Source: Acidimicrobiia bacterium (lineage in GTDB: Bacteria; Actinomycetota; Acidimicrobiia; IMCC26256; JAMXLJ01). Taken from it: DNA of 64,000 bases. Position 1 is the stretch's first letter, and each line of letters opens with the position of its first letter. Under the pieces are notes generated by a model, which ran no database searches, was not told where the DNA came from, and worked only from the letters and a program-made list of their open reading frames with translations. The stretch covers positions 1-64,000 of the forward strand of contig JAMXLJ010000089.1 of assembly GCA_024281095.1 (NCBI GenBank), given 5' to 3'. The position numbers and the translations under genes are program-made. Shown here piece after piece: positions 43,021 to 51,680 of this stretch.

Positions 43021-43353
43021 TCAGCCGAGCAGTCCGCCGAGGCCGCCGAGATCGAGGCCGCCGGTGACGCCGCCGAGACGCTGACTCTGCAGTTCCTGCG
43101 CTTTGCGCAGCGCGTCGCTCACCGCCGCGACGACGAGGTCTTCGAGCATCTCGACGTCGTCGGGATCGACGACGTCCGCCGAGATGTGGACCGCGCGCAG
43201 CTCGAGCCCGCCCGTGACCTCGGCCTTGACCGCGCCGCCGCCCGCGCTGCCCTCGACCGTTTCGCCGGCGAGCGCCTCCTGTGCGGCGGCCATCTCCTCC
43301 TGCATCTTCTGCATCTGGCGCATCATCTGGTTGAGCTGCTTCTGGTTCGCCAC
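43021..43353 (-). CDS. ybaB: YbaB/EbfC family nucleoid-associated protein
   Basis: A 110-residue DNA-binding protein: NQKQLNQMMRQMQKMQEEMAAAQEALA forms the long N-terminal helix, followed by the beta region VKAEVTGGLELRAVHISADVVDPDDVEMLEDLVVAAVSDAL. It ends with a Gly/Leu-rich tail. Family members bend DNA and associate with the nucleoid. It lies between dnaX and recR. Confidence 0.96.
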   Translation of the reverse strand: MANQKQLNQMMRQMQKMQEEMAAAQEALAGETVEGSAGGGAVKAEVTGGLELRAVHISADVVDPDDVEMLEDLVVAAVSDALRKAQELQSQRLGGVTGGLDLGGLGGLLG

Positions 43354-43389
43354 CGAACGCTCCTCGATCCGTTGCCGGGGTCTTTCGGT

Positions 43390-45426
43390 CTACTCCCTCG
43401 GAAGCTCTTCCACGACGCTCGCGCCGAAACGCTCCTGCAGGCGGGAGATCGAATCTACCGCCGTGGCCGGCGGCGCATCGCGCAGCTCGGTCAGGTCGAC
43501 CTCGTCGTCGAGCTCGGGCGGAGGCTCGCCGAGCGGGGGCGCGTCACCAGGCCCGTTCGGTGCCGCGTCCACAGGCGCGGCGGGCGCACGACGAGCGGGC
43601 GGCTTGCGACCGGGCGGAGGGCTCGATGGCGCCGGACCGCCCGTGTTCACCGAGGTGAACGCGTCGTGGGCCGCGAGTTTGAACCGCACGTTTCGGCGCA
43701 GCCGCGACGTCAGCTCGGCCCGGATCGTGTGCGCCTCCTGGTGGAAGCGCGGCTTCGCGATGTCGAGCAGGTGCGGCGCGATCCCGAACACCACGACGTC
43801 ACCGTCGACCTCGACGGGCTGGAAATCCTGGACCGCGCGTCGCGACGACGGCGGCAGCTCCGGCAACACCGCGCTCCACGCGACGATCACGTCGTCGAGG
43901 TCGACCGGCCCGTCCGGTGCTGCGGCGGCGCCGGGAGAAGCGCCGCCGGGCGCAGCGGGCTCGGGGACCGGCGCATCGGGCTCGGCGGCCGGCGCCTCGG
44001 GCTCGGCGGCCGGCGCCTCGGGCTCGGCGGCCGGAGCGGCGGAGGGCGACGCGGATGCTTCGGACCGGCGCCCCCGGACAGCGCCGAGCGTCGGCTTCGA
44101 GGGGCGGCCCGTGGACGGCGCCCGGGAAGCGGGCTCCGGTGCCGGCTCGGGTTCCGCAGCGGCCCGAGGTGCCGGTGACCCGGGAGTCGGCGCCGGTACG
44201 GCGGGAACGGGGGCTGGAGCCGGATCGCGTGGCGCGCCAGGATCGTGGGCCGGCGCCGCCGCCGCCCCGCCGGCGAGGGCCCGCTCGAGCCGCTCCACCC
44301 GCTCCGTGAGCACCTGGACCGGCGTGCCCGCTTCACGGCGCACGAGACGCACGAGGGCGACCTCGAGCACGAGCCGCGGGTCTGCGGCATCCACGCCGCG
44401 CATGTCGACGATCGCCTGCCCAAGGGTTTCGATGCCGCGAACGAGCGTCGTGTTGCCGATCGTCGTACCGAGATCGCGCAGCCGCGCCAATTGCTCGTCG
44501 CTCGCATCGACGCGGACCCGGCCCGCGGCGGCGTTGGCGACGAACGCGTCGCGCAGCGCGCGCAACAGGTCTTCGGCGAGACGCCGGGGATCCTGACCCG
44601 CGTCGAGCACGTTGCCGATCGCGACGAGGACACCCGCGACATCTTCGTTCGCGACCGCTTCGAGAACCTGGGCGCGGAGCTCGAACGGTGCGCCGCGGAA
44701 GGCCTGCGAGACGACCGACGCGTCGAGCCGGCCGGTTGTGAGGGCGAGTGCCTGATCCAGCAACGACAGCGCGTCTCGCGCCGAGCCCGCACCCCGGCGA
44801 GCCAGCACCTCGACCGCCTCGCGATCGAACTCGACACCCTCCTGCTCCAGCACCCATGCGAGATGGTCGGCGAGCTGTTCGGTGGTCAGCAGCGTGAATT
44901 CGAAGTGCTGCGTGCGCGAGCGGATCGTCGGCAGCACCGCGCCCGGCTCCGTGGTGGCGAGCACGAACACGACGTGCTCGGGCGCCTCTTCCAACGTCTT
45001 CAGCAAGGTGTTCGACGCCGCGTCCGTCAGCATGTGGACCTCGTCGAGGATGTACACCTTGCGCCGCGCGCTCGCGCCCAGGCCGAGACTGATGCGCTGC
45101 ACCAGGTCGCGTGCGGCCTCGACCCCGCGGTTCGACGCGGCGTCGAGCTCGATCAGGTCGCTGAAGCGGCCCTCCGCGATTGCGACGCAGTTCTCGCAGG
45201 CGCCGTCGGGCTCGCCGTCGGCGCCGGGATTCGTGCAGTTCAGCGCCTTCGCGAGGATGCGTGCGGTCGTCGTCTTGCCCGTGCCGCGCGGGCCGGAGAA
45301 GAGGTAGGCGTGGCCGACGCGCTCCTCGCGTACCGCGTTGCGCAACGCCGAGGTGACGTGCTCCTGACCGACGAGATCGCCGAAGCGCTGCGGTCGGTAC
45401 TTGCGGTACAGCGACTGGAAGGCCAC
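43390..45426 (-). CDS. dnaX: DNA polymerase III subunits gamma/tau
   Basis: The 678-residue clamp-loader subunit has the AAA+ domain with Walker A FSGPRGTGKTTTARILAK, a four-Cys zinc module (CTNPGADGEPDGACENC), Walker B VYILDEVHML and sensor 1 (FVLATTEPGAVLPTIRSRTQHFEF). Domain III continues to about residue 370. A long Ala/Pro/Glu-rich linker (about 380-500) contains several copies of a PAAEPEA unit, and a C-terminal DNA/polymerase-binding domain follows (ELPPSSRRAVQDFQPVEVDGDVVVFG). It heads the dnaX-ybaB-recR unit; the SRP RNA gene lies upstream on the same strand. Confidence 0.97.
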   Translation of the reverse strand: MAFQSLYRKYRPQRFGDLVGQEHVTSALRNAVREERVGHAYLFSGPRGTGKTTTARILAKALNCTNPGADGEPDGACENCVAIAEGRFSDLIELDAASNRGVEAARDLVQRISLGLGASARRKVYILDEVHMLTDAASNTLLKTLEEAPEHVVFVLATTEPGAVLPTIRSRTQHFEFTLLTTEQLADHLAWVLEQEGVEFDREAVEVLARRGAGSARDALSLLDQALALTTGRLDASVVSQAFRGAPFELRAQVLEAVANEDVAGVLVAIGNVLDAGQDPRRLAEDLLRALRDAFVANAAAGRVRVDASDEQLARLRDLGTTIGNTTLVRGIETLGQAIVDMRGVDAADPRLVLEVALVRLVRREAGTPVQVLTERVERLERALAGGAAAAPAHDPGAPRDPAPAPVPAVPAPTPGSPAPRAAAEPEPAPEPASRAPSTGRPSKPTLGAVRGRRSEASASPSAAPAAEPEAPAAEPEAPAAEPDAPVPEPAAPGGASPGAAAAPDGPVDLDDVIVAWSAVLPELPPSSRRAVQDFQPVEVDGDVVVFGIAPHLLDIAKPRFHQEAHTIRAELTSRLRRNVRFKLAAHDAFTSVNTGGPAPSSPPPGRKPPARRAPAAPVDAAPNGPGDAPPLGEPPPELDDEVDLTELRDAPPATAVDSISRLQERFGASVVEELPRE

Positions 45427-45597
45427 GGGGCGAGGTTAGCGAGGCCCGCGCGGGACCAGCTCGTGTGGTCGAGCGACGCACGGGCGCGAATTCCACACCA
45501 CGTCATCCGGTCCGCGTGGGCTCCGACGCATGCGGACCGTGCACCCGTCGTCGACCAGGCGCCGTGGGGCGCGCAGCCCGCCGTCGGCTCGGACCAG

Positions 45598-45686
45598 GCA
45601 ACCCTGCGGCACACGGAAGAACCCGCTGAGAGCTGCTTCCTTCCGGACCTGACTCGGTTCACGAGATTCCGTTGCGCAGGACCCGG
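45598..45686 (-). ncRNA. ffs: Small bacterial signal recognition particle RNA (4.5S)
   Basis: On the minus strand the sequence GTCAGGTCCGGAAGGAAGCA contains the highly conserved apical loop and symmetrical bulge of SRP RNA (GGAAGGAAGCAG). Flanking arms pair: CCTGCGC near 45680 with GCCGCAGG near 45609, and ACGGAA with TTCCGT. The length, about 85-90 nt, fits the small bacterial type. The exact ends are estimated. The position next to dnaX matches other actinobacteria. Confidence 0.9.
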
Positions 45687-45872
45687 TCTTCGGCGTCGGC
45701 GATCGGGTCGCCTTCCTCACGTCGACCGTGGCCTCGGACGGGGATTCAGCCCCCCTCACGTGGGTTTGGGGTACAGGGCACCACGAGCTCCCCGCCTAGC
45801 ACGGTCCGCCCCGTCAGGCTACCAGTGCCCCGGCCGGTGCCCCGCGGGCGACTTTGTACGATGCGGGGCCCG

Positions 45873-45960
45873 GGAGGGATGCGAGAGCGGCCGAATCGGC
45901 ACGCTTGGAAAGCGTGTGTGGGGCAACCCACCGTGGGTTCGAATCCCACTCCCTCCGCCA
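45873..45960 (+). tRNA. tRNA-Ser (anticodon GGA), CCA encoded
   Basis: Acceptor arms GGAGGGA and TCCCTCC pair; the anticodon loop TTGGAAA gives anticodon GGA for UCC/UCU. A long variable arm (GTGGG-GCAA-CCCAC), typical of serine tRNAs, and the T arm GTGGGTTCGAATCCCAC are present. G is the discriminator and CCA is encoded at 45958-45960. TACGAT at 45857-45862 may be its -10 element. Confidence 0.97.
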
Positions 45961-45978
45961 CGGACCTGCCGGCTCGGG

Positions 45979-46039
45979 CGTCACCGGCGCAGCAGGGCGC
46001 CCCGGCTCGACCGTCACCGGCGCAGCAGGGCGCCCCGGC
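45979..46039. repeat. 33-bp direct duplication across the acyl-CoA synthetase stop codon
   Basis: CGTCACCGGCGCAGCAGGGC and the following GCCCCGGC occur twice with a 33-bp period (starting at 45979 and 46012). The copy at 46012 contains the last codons and stop of the synthetase gene; the other copy lies just downstream and repeats them in the same frame. Confidence 0.8.
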
Positions 46040-47654
46040 CGTTGTGCTCGAGCTCCTCTGCAAGCGCGGCGGCGGCACCGTCATCGAGGCGCTCGTACGG
46101 CGCGTCGCGCTCCGGGCGCCACCACACTTCCGGGGCCTGCCACGCCGCCCGCCGAAGCGGCTGCTTGTCGAGCTTCTCGGTCGTGGTGACCGGCAGGGAA
46201 TCGACGACGCGCACGAACCGTGGTGACCACTTCGTCCCGAGATCGGGCTGGGCGCGGAGGAAGGCGTCGAACTCCGAAGGGTCGAACCCCGCGCCGTCGC
46301 GCAATTCGAGGGCGGCCATCACCTGGTCGCCCGTGACAGGGTCCGGCACGCCGTACACCGCGACACCCGCCACCCCGGGATGACGGCCGATGATCCGCTC
46401 GACGGGCGCGGCGGCGAAGTTCTCGCCGTCGACTCGCAACCAGTCCGCGTTGCGACCGGCGAAGTAGAAGACGCCATCGTCGGCGCGGTATGCCAGATCG
46501 CCCGACCAGAACCAGCCGTGACGCGTCCGCTCCGCGTTCGCGGCGTCGTTGTTGTAGTAGCCCTCGAACAACGAAACGCCGTCGCGACGGACGATCTCTC
46601 CGATCGCTTCGTGCGCGTTACAAAGCCGTCCGTCTTCGTCGAAACGCGCGCGCGGGCACTCGTCGAACGTGTCGGGGTTGACGACCACCACGTCGGCGTC
46701 CGCCTCCGGAACGCCCAACGCGCCCGGGCGCTCGGCTTGCACGGGCATCATCCGTATCGCGCCCTCGCTCGATCCGTAACCCTCGAACACCGGGATGCCG
46801 AATCGCTGGCGGAACGCTTTCATGTCGGGTGCCGAGGACTCCGGGCCGAGCGCGAACTTCACCTTGTGATCGCGGTCGTGCTCGGTCGGCGGCGTCTTCA
46901 GGATGTACGACAGTGCACGCCCGACCGTGTTGAAGTAGGTCACGCCATATCGACGGACGTCGGGAAGGAAGCCCGAGGCCGAGAACTTCCGCCGCAACGC
47001 GATCGTTGCACCGGACGCGAACGCAGGCACGACGTTCGCGCTGAGCGCATTGCCGTGGAACAGCGGCATGGCGCAGTAGAGCACGTCGTCGCGCGAGAAC
47101 CCCATGCCGCGATTGGCGGCCATGCGGCCCTGCGTGGCCCGCACCGCCTTGGGCGCACCCGTGGACCCCGACGTGAAGATGAGCACCCACAACGCGTCGG
47201 CGCCGGGCAGCGCATCCGGCACCGCGGCGCCGCGCCGATGGCGTTCGAGGAGGCCGCGGTACGCCCCCGATTCCACGGTCATCACGCGCTCGGTTGGCAG
47301 GCCGACGTCGAGGCCGTCGAGCAGCGGTGCGTACGAGTCAGCGGTGACGACGAGCCCGCAGTCGGTGTGCCTGATGTCGCCCGCGAGCTCGTCGCCGCGA
47401 CGGGTCGGGTTGATGCCGACGACCGTTGCACCCACGAGCGCGGCGCCGCCCAACAAGAAGAGGTACTCGGGCACGTTGTCGAGCAGGACGCCGGCGTGAA
47501 ACGGCCGCCCGTGCAAGCGCAACGACGCCAGCAACGCGCCGCGGACCGCGCATTCCTGCACGACCTCGGCCCATGTCCATGCTTCGTCCTCGAACACGAG
47601 GCCGGGATGCTCGTCGGACGCCCGCGCCGCGAGCATCTCCGCGATGCTTGTCAT
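46014..47654 (-). CDS. Acyl-CoA synthetase (AMP-forming)
   Basis: The 546-residue protein has the P-loop LWVLIFTSGSTGAPKAVRATQGR, the motif GYGSSEGAIRMMPV, GWFWSGDLAYRADDGVFYFAGRNADWLRVDGENFAAAPVE and the C-terminal catalytic lysine segment TTTEKLDKQPLRR. It resembles mycobacterial FadD17/FadD1-type enzymes that activate medium-chain or sterol-side-chain acids (family knowledge; the substrate is not proven here). ATG at 47654 overlaps the stop of the P450 gene (ATGA), so the two are co-translated. The 3' end carries a short duplication. Confidence 0.93.
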   Translation of the reverse strand: MTSIAEMLAARASDEHPGLVFEDEAWTWAEVVQECAVRGALLASLRLHGRPFHAGVLLDNVPEYLFLLGGAALVGATVVGINPTRRGDELAGDIRHTDCGLVVTADSYAPLLDGLDVGLPTERVMTVESGAYRGLLERHRRGAAVPDALPGADALWVLIFTSGSTGAPKAVRATQGRMAANRGMGFSRDDVLYCAMPLFHGNALSANVVPAFASGATIALRRKFSASGFLPDVRRYGVTYFNTVGRALSYILKTPPTEHDRDHKVKFALGPESSAPDMKAFRQRFGIPVFEGYGSSEGAIRMMPVQAERPGALGVPEADADVVVVNPDTFDECPRARFDEDGRLCNAHEAIGEIVRRDGVSLFEGYYNNDAANAERTRHGWFWSGDLAYRADDGVFYFAGRNADWLRVDGENFAAAPVERIIGRHPGVAGVAVYGVPDPVTGDQVMAALELRDGAGFDPSEFDAFLRAQPDLGTKWSPRFVRVVDSLPVTTTEKLDKQPLRRAAWQAPEVWWRPERDAPYERLDDGAAAALAEELEHNGRGALLRR

Positions 47655-48880
47655 CCGAGCACGACCGGCAACGACGACACGCCGCGCACGAGCGTCGAGC
47701 GCGTCCACGCCGGTTCGCCGGCAATTTCGTATTCCGGATGGCGCACGAGCAGCTCCTCGAGCATGACTCGCGCCTCGAGCCGCGCCAGTGCGGCGCCGAG
47801 GCAGAGGTGTTCGCCGAAGCCGAAGGCGAGGTGGGCGCTGTCGAAGCGACGGGCCACGTCGAAGGCTCCGGCGTCAGGTCCGAACACCGCCTCGTCGCGG
47901 TTCGCCGACGCGTACAGCATCACGACGAAATCACCCTCGGCGATCGACTGACCGCCGACGCTCGTGTCGCGCGTTGCGGTGCGCCCGAACATCTGGATCG
48001 GCGTCACCCAGCGCAGGCATTCCTCCACCGCGGCCGGGATCCGCGACGGGTCGCGCGCCAGACGGCGCCGCTGGTCGGGATGCTCGAACAGCGCGAGCGC
48101 GCTGCCGGAGAGCAGATGCCGGGTCGTCTCGTTGCCGGCAACGAGCAACGTGAGGCAGTAGCCGACTGCGTCGGCCGTGCTCATCGACTCGCCGTCGATG
48201 TCCGCGGTCACGAGCACGGAGACAATGTCGCCGCGAGGTCTCGCGCGCCGCTCCTTCACGTGATCTCCGAGGAACGCGTAGAGCTGGGCGACGTCGTCGA
48301 GACTCGCACCCGGGTTGTCCGGCGATTCGATGGTGGCGTCGGACCAGCGCCGGAAGTCGGCCCGGTCGCCGTCGCCGATGCCCAACAGGTCCGCGATGAC
48401 GAGGACGGGAAACGCCGCGCTGATCGCGTCCACGAAGTCGATCTCGATGCCAACCGGTGTCGCGTCGAGCACGTCGCGTGCCACGCGCCGCACCCGCGGT
48501 TCGAGCGCTGCGACAGCGCGCGGCGTGAAGTGCCGGCTCACCACCTGGCGCCACGGCGCGTGCCGCGGCGGATCCATGTGGAGTATTGACCCGCGGATCG
48601 TTCCGCCGTTGCGCAGCGGGTCGTGCATCAACACGCCCCGCCCCGAACAGAACCGGCCAGGATCGCGGCTGACCTCGCGTACCTCCGCGTACCGGGCGAG
48701 CGTCCACGCGCCGGGCGCGTACCTGTGCACCGGCGCGTCACGGCGCAAGTGCGCGAGCACGTCGTAGTAGTCAGGCCGCGTGCACCATCCCGGAGTCTCG
48801 GGATCGATGACGGGATCAACCGCCGTCAACGGCGCCTCCGTCGCGCATTCGGCACAGTTTGTAATCTCCCGCTCCGGCAT
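47651..48880 (-). CDS. Cytochrome P450
   Basis: The 409-residue monooxygenase has the I-helix segment LLVAGNETTRHLLSG, the ExxR pair in AAVEECLRWVTPIQMFGR, the meander FDSAH and the heme-binding loop LAFGFGEHLCLGAALARLEARV with the cysteine ligand. It has no membrane anchor, as expected for bacterial P450s. It is coupled to an acyl-CoA synthetase, suggesting oxidation of a lipid or sterol-like acid before activation (inference). Its ATG at 48880 overlaps the ATG of the divergent APH-like gene by two bases on opposite strands, leaving no intergenic space. A ferredoxin partner is not in the window. Confidence 0.95.
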   Translation of the reverse strand: MPEREITNCAECATEAPLTAVDPVIDPETPGWCTRPDYYDVLAHLRRDAPVHRYAPGAWTLARYAEVREVSRDPGRFCSGRGVLMHDPLRNGGTIRGSILHMDPPRHAPWRQVVSRHFTPRAVAALEPRVRRVARDVLDATPVGIEIDFVDAISAAFPVLVIADLLGIGDGDRADFRRWSDATIESPDNPGASLDDVAQLYAFLGDHVKERRARPRGDIVSVLVTADIDGESMSTADAVGYCLTLLVAGNETTRHLLSGSALALFEHPDQRRRLARDPSRIPAAVEECLRWVTPIQMFGRTATRDTSVGGQSIAEGDFVVMLYASANRDEAVFGPDAGAFDVARRFDSAHLAFGFGEHLCLGAALARLEARVMLEELLVRHPEYEIAGEPAWTRSTLVRGVSSLPVVLG

Positions 48881-49934
48881 GGCAATCGCACAGCGAGACG
48901 ACACAGTGCTCGCCGAGGGGCTCGCATCATGGGCGGAGGCTCTTGATCCCGCGCGCGGGCGGGCCCGAACATCGTCCGTGGGGCGCCCGTCCGCGGGCTG
49001 GTCGAACGAGACCGTCCTCGCGACGGTCGAATGGGACGACCGGTCCGACGACGTCGTGGTGCGCCTGCCGCCCGTCGTCGCGTCGTTCCCGGGCGACACG
49101 CTGCGCACCGAGTCGATCGTGCTCGACGCGCTCTCCAGGGCGCGCCTTCCCGTACCACGACCGATCGCGTTGGAGCCCGACCTGCGGTGGCTCGGCGCGC
49201 CGTTCCTCGTGATGACGCGCGTCAGTGGAAGGCCCGTGGGGGCGGCACCGTCGCGCGACCCGTGGCTCGTCGAGGCGCCGCCGCAACGGCAGCGCTTCGT
49301 GCAGGAGCAGTTCCTCGCCACCCTCGCGATGGTGCACCGGCTGGACTGGCGTGCCGCCGGGCTCAGTCAGCATCTTCGGGGCGCGGACGGCGCGCTCGCA
49401 ACCGAGGTCGACTGGTGGTCGAGCTACGTCGACTGGGCCGCCGACGGTTCACCCGCCCGGCGGCTGGTCGACCACGTGCGTTGGTGCCGCGAGCACGTGC
49501 CGGCGACGGAGCCACCGGCGTCGCTCTGTTGGGGCGACGCCCGCCTCGGCAACGTGATGTACGACGACGGTGGCGCGCTCGTCGCGCTCATCGACTGGGA
49601 GCTCGCGAGCATCGGCCCGGCCGAGATGGACCTGGCCTGGTACCTCGCGCTCGAGGAGCTCACGGACCGGTACGCGCGCGCGTCCGTGCCGGGATTCATG
49701 GCGCACGACGACGCCGTCGCCCACTTCGAAGCCGCGCTCGGCCGTCGCGTCCGAGATCTCGAGTGGCACGAGGTCTTCGCGCTGGTTCGCTCCGTGGCGA
49801 TCAACGACCGTCAGGCCCGCCTCGCGGCTGTCAGCGGCATCGCGTATCCCGGCGTGGCCGGCGACGACAACCCCGTTCTCGGATGGGTCGACGGCAAGGT
49901 CGAGCAGTACGAACAGACCGAGAGGAGCACGTAG
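48879..49934 (+). CDS. Aminoglycoside phosphotransferase (APH)-fold kinase
   Basis: About 351 residues from the ATG at 48879 (342 from GTG 48906). The fold motifs are the N-lobe VVVRLPP, the catalytic loop CWGDARLGNVMYDDGGALVALIDWELASIGPAEMDLAWYLA (WGD in place of HGD) and a C-terminal helical region. Proteins of this family next to acyl-CoA synthetases and P450s in actinobacteria are usually annotated as phosphotransferases of unknown small molecules, not antibiotic resistance. Its start overlaps the P450 start on the opposite strand. It forms an operon with the next gene, about 3 nt apart. Confidence 0.9.
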   Translation: MAIAQRDDTVLAEGLASWAEALDPARGRARTSSVGRPSAGWSNETVLATVEWDDRSDDVVVRLPPVVASFPGDTLRTESIVLDALSRARLPVPRPIALEPDLRWLGAPFLVMTRVSGRPVGAAPSRDPWLVEAPPQRQRFVQEQFLATLAMVHRLDWRAAGLSQHLRGADGALATEVDWWSSYVDWAADGSPARRLVDHVRWCREHVPATEPPASLCWGDARLGNVMYDDGGALVALIDWELASIGPAEMDLAWYLALEELTDRYARASVPGFMAHDDAVAHFEAALGRRVRDLEWHEVFALVRSVAINDRQARLAAVSGIAYPGVAGDDNPVLGWVDGKVEQYEQTERST

Positions 49935-49936
49935 CA

Positions 49937-51046
49937 GTGTTCGACGCCGGCCCCGAACACTCGCCGATGTCAGGTCTCGACGAGTACCTGGTCCACAACT
50001 ATCCGCATCCCGTGCGGGTGATGTGGACCACCGACGCGCAGGCGTACGAACGGGTCTGGTTCACCGCGCAGGACGACACGGGCGAGCTCCTCGTCGTCTG
50101 CGGCCTCGCGTTCTACCCCAATCTCGGCACCGCCGAGGCCTTTGCCATCGTGGTTCACGAAGGCCGGCACACGACCGTGCGCGCGCACCGGCTGCTCGGC
50201 GACAACCGGATGGACATGCGGGTCGGCCCGCTCGCGTACGAGGTCGTCGAGCCGTTTCGAGAGTGGCGCCTCACGCTCGACGACAACGAGCATGGGACGA
50301 GCTACGACATCCACTGGTTCGACACGAAGCGTGCGGTGTTCCGCAACCTCGGCGCGGGGATGATCGCCGCCGGCCGCCCCTTCGGTGGCGTGGCGGGTTA
50401 CGACGGCTTCGGTGTGCAGGAAGGGTGGGTCCGGGTCCACGACCGGCGTTTCGAGCTCACACCGGCACACTTCAACGGGACACGTGATCATCACTGGGGA
50501 ACGCGCGACGGCGTCGGCGGGCGCGGCCGCTGGTCGGGCTGGCAACACACGCTGTCGGGAGCGTTCGTGCAGTTCCCGAACTGGAGCGTGTGGACGGACC
50601 ATCTGTTGCGCAATCTCGGCGACCCGCGGCCGGGAAGCTCCACGCTGCGACGGCGTACACATCGCTTGCGCTTCGAGGACGGCACCCGCCTGCTGCTCGG
50701 TGGTGAGGTGGACATGGAGCTCCCGTCCGGCGAGGTGAAGACCATGACCTTCGAGCGTCTCGGGAACCAGATCGCGTTCCTCCGCTGCGGGATGTACGGC
50801 GGCCCGAACGGCGGCACACCCGAGGGCGACATCTGGCACGGCGTATACGTGGGCGACGGTGTCGTGACGGGCGAGACGTACGACGGCAACGATCCCGACG
50901 TGCGGGCGCGCATCTGCGGCCTCGACCAGCACCACATGCGCTTCGAGTGCGACGGCGAGGTCTCGTACGGGCTGTTCGAGGCGTACGACACGCTCGCCTA
51001 CGAACGCGCGCTCACGGGCCGCGAGGGCCTGTCCCTGCTCGGCTAG
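49937..51046 (+). CDS. Protein of unknown function (beta-rich, hydroxyneurosporene-synthase-like fold)
   Basis: The 369-residue protein is rich in tryptophan and aromatic beta-strand patterns: YLVHNYPHPVRVMWTTDAQAYERVWF, VEPFREWRLTLDDNEHGTSYDIHWF, HHWGTRDGVGGRGRWSGWQHT. This layout recalls DUF7064/7065-type and CrtC-like lipocalin-fold proteins that often sit beside acyl-CoA synthetase, P450 and APH-like genes. No catalytic residues can be assigned. AGGAG precedes the GTG at 49937; ATG at 49967 is an alternative. Confidence 0.85.
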   Translation: MFDAGPEHSPMSGLDEYLVHNYPHPVRVMWTTDAQAYERVWFTAQDDTGELLVVCGLAFYPNLGTAEAFAIVVHEGRHTTVRAHRLLGDNRMDMRVGPLAYEVVEPFREWRLTLDDNEHGTSYDIHWFDTKRAVFRNLGAGMIAAGRPFGGVAGYDGFGVQEGWVRVHDRRFELTPAHFNGTRDHHWGTRDGVGGRGRWSGWQHTLSGAFVQFPNWSVWTDHLLRNLGDPRPGSSTLRRRTHRLRFEDGTRLLLGGEVDMELPSGEVKTMTFERLGNQIAFLRCGMYGGPNGGTPEGDIWHGVYVGDGVVTGETYDGNDPDVRARICGLDQHHMRFECDGEVSYGLFEAYDTLAYERALTGREGLSLLG

Positions 51047-51050
51047 CAGG

Positions 51051-51536
51051 ATGGCGCCGGTGAATCCTTCCGAGCTGGACCGCTGGATGGGTGTCGCGCT
51101 CGACGAGGCGCGAGCGGCCGCCGCCGACGACGACGTCCCCGTCGGGGCGCTCGTCGTGCGGCTCGAGAGTGGCGAGATCCTCGCCCGGGCGCACAACGAG
51201 CGGGAGCTGCGCGGCGACCCGACCGCACACGCGGAGATCCTCGCGTTGCGAGACGCAGCGGCGAGCGCCGGCACCTGGCGACTGCACGGTTGCGCGCTCG
51301 TGGTGACGCTCGAGCCGTGTCCCATGTGCGCGGGCGCCGCGCTTGCCGCACGCCTCGACGCGGTGGCGTTCGGCGCGCCGGACCCGAAGGCCGGCGCGCT
51401 CGGCAGTCTCTACAACCTCGGCGCGGATCCGCGTCTCAACCACGAGCTGGTCGTGGTGGACGGCGTGCGAGCGGCGGAGTCGGCCGCGTTGATGAGCGGG
51501 TTCTTCGCCGCCCGGCGACCCGAGTCGTCACTCTGA
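51051..51536 (+). CDS. tadA: tRNA-specific adenosine deaminase
   Basis: Converts A34 to inosine in tRNA-Arg(ACG). The 161-residue protein has the zinc-deaminase motifs DPTAHAEILAL (His and catalytic Glu) and TLEPCPMCAGAAL (two Cys), and GSLYNLGADPRLNHELVV, which is typical of TadA. It lies between an unknown gene and tRNA-Ser(CGA); tadA beside a serine tRNA is also found in mycobacteria (recalled, not checked). The ATG is 4 nt after the previous stop. Confidence 0.95.
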   Translation: MAPVNPSELDRWMGVALDEARAAAADDDVPVGALVVRLESGEILARAHNERELRGDPTAHAEILALRDAAASAGTWRLHGCALVVTLEPCPMCAGAALAARLDAVAFGAPDPKAGALGSLYNLGADPRLNHELVVVDGVRAAESAALMSGFFAARRPESSL

Positions 51537-51588
51537 GACGGCGTGTCCGTCAGGCGGGGCGTCGGGAGCCGCCCCTACACTCCCCCCC

Positions 51589-51673
51589 GGAGGGATGCGA
51601 GAGCGGCCGAATCGGATGGTCTCGAAAACCATTGTGCCTCCGGGCACCGTGGGTTCAAATCCCACTCCCTCCG
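51589..51673 (+). tRNA. tRNA-Ser (anticodon CGA)
   Basis: GGAGGGA and TCCCTCC form the acceptor stem. The anticodon loop CTCGAAA gives anticodon CGA for UCG, and the long variable arm (GTGCC-TCC-GGGCAC) marks a serine tRNA. T arm GTGGGTTCAAATCCCAC. CCA is not encoded. TACACT at 51576-51581 may be the -10 element. The first 27 bases match the tRNA-Ser(GGA) at 45873. Confidence 0.96.
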
Positions 51674-51680
51674 CCGGCGC

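Noticed and set aside
43921-44040. Tandem repeat as a separate element
   Set aside because: It is the Ala/Pro/Glu-rich linker of DnaX; repeated codons explain the pattern.
45873-45960. tRNA-Ser as an integration site for a mobile element
   Set aside because: No integrase gene and no direct repeat of the tRNA 3' end was found nearby; the similarity to the second tRNA-Ser is explained by both being serine tRNAs.
48879-49934. Aminoglycoside resistance gene
   Set aside because: APH-fold proteins next to acyl-CoA synthetase and P450 genes are a different, uncharacterised group; nothing here indicates an antibiotic substrate.
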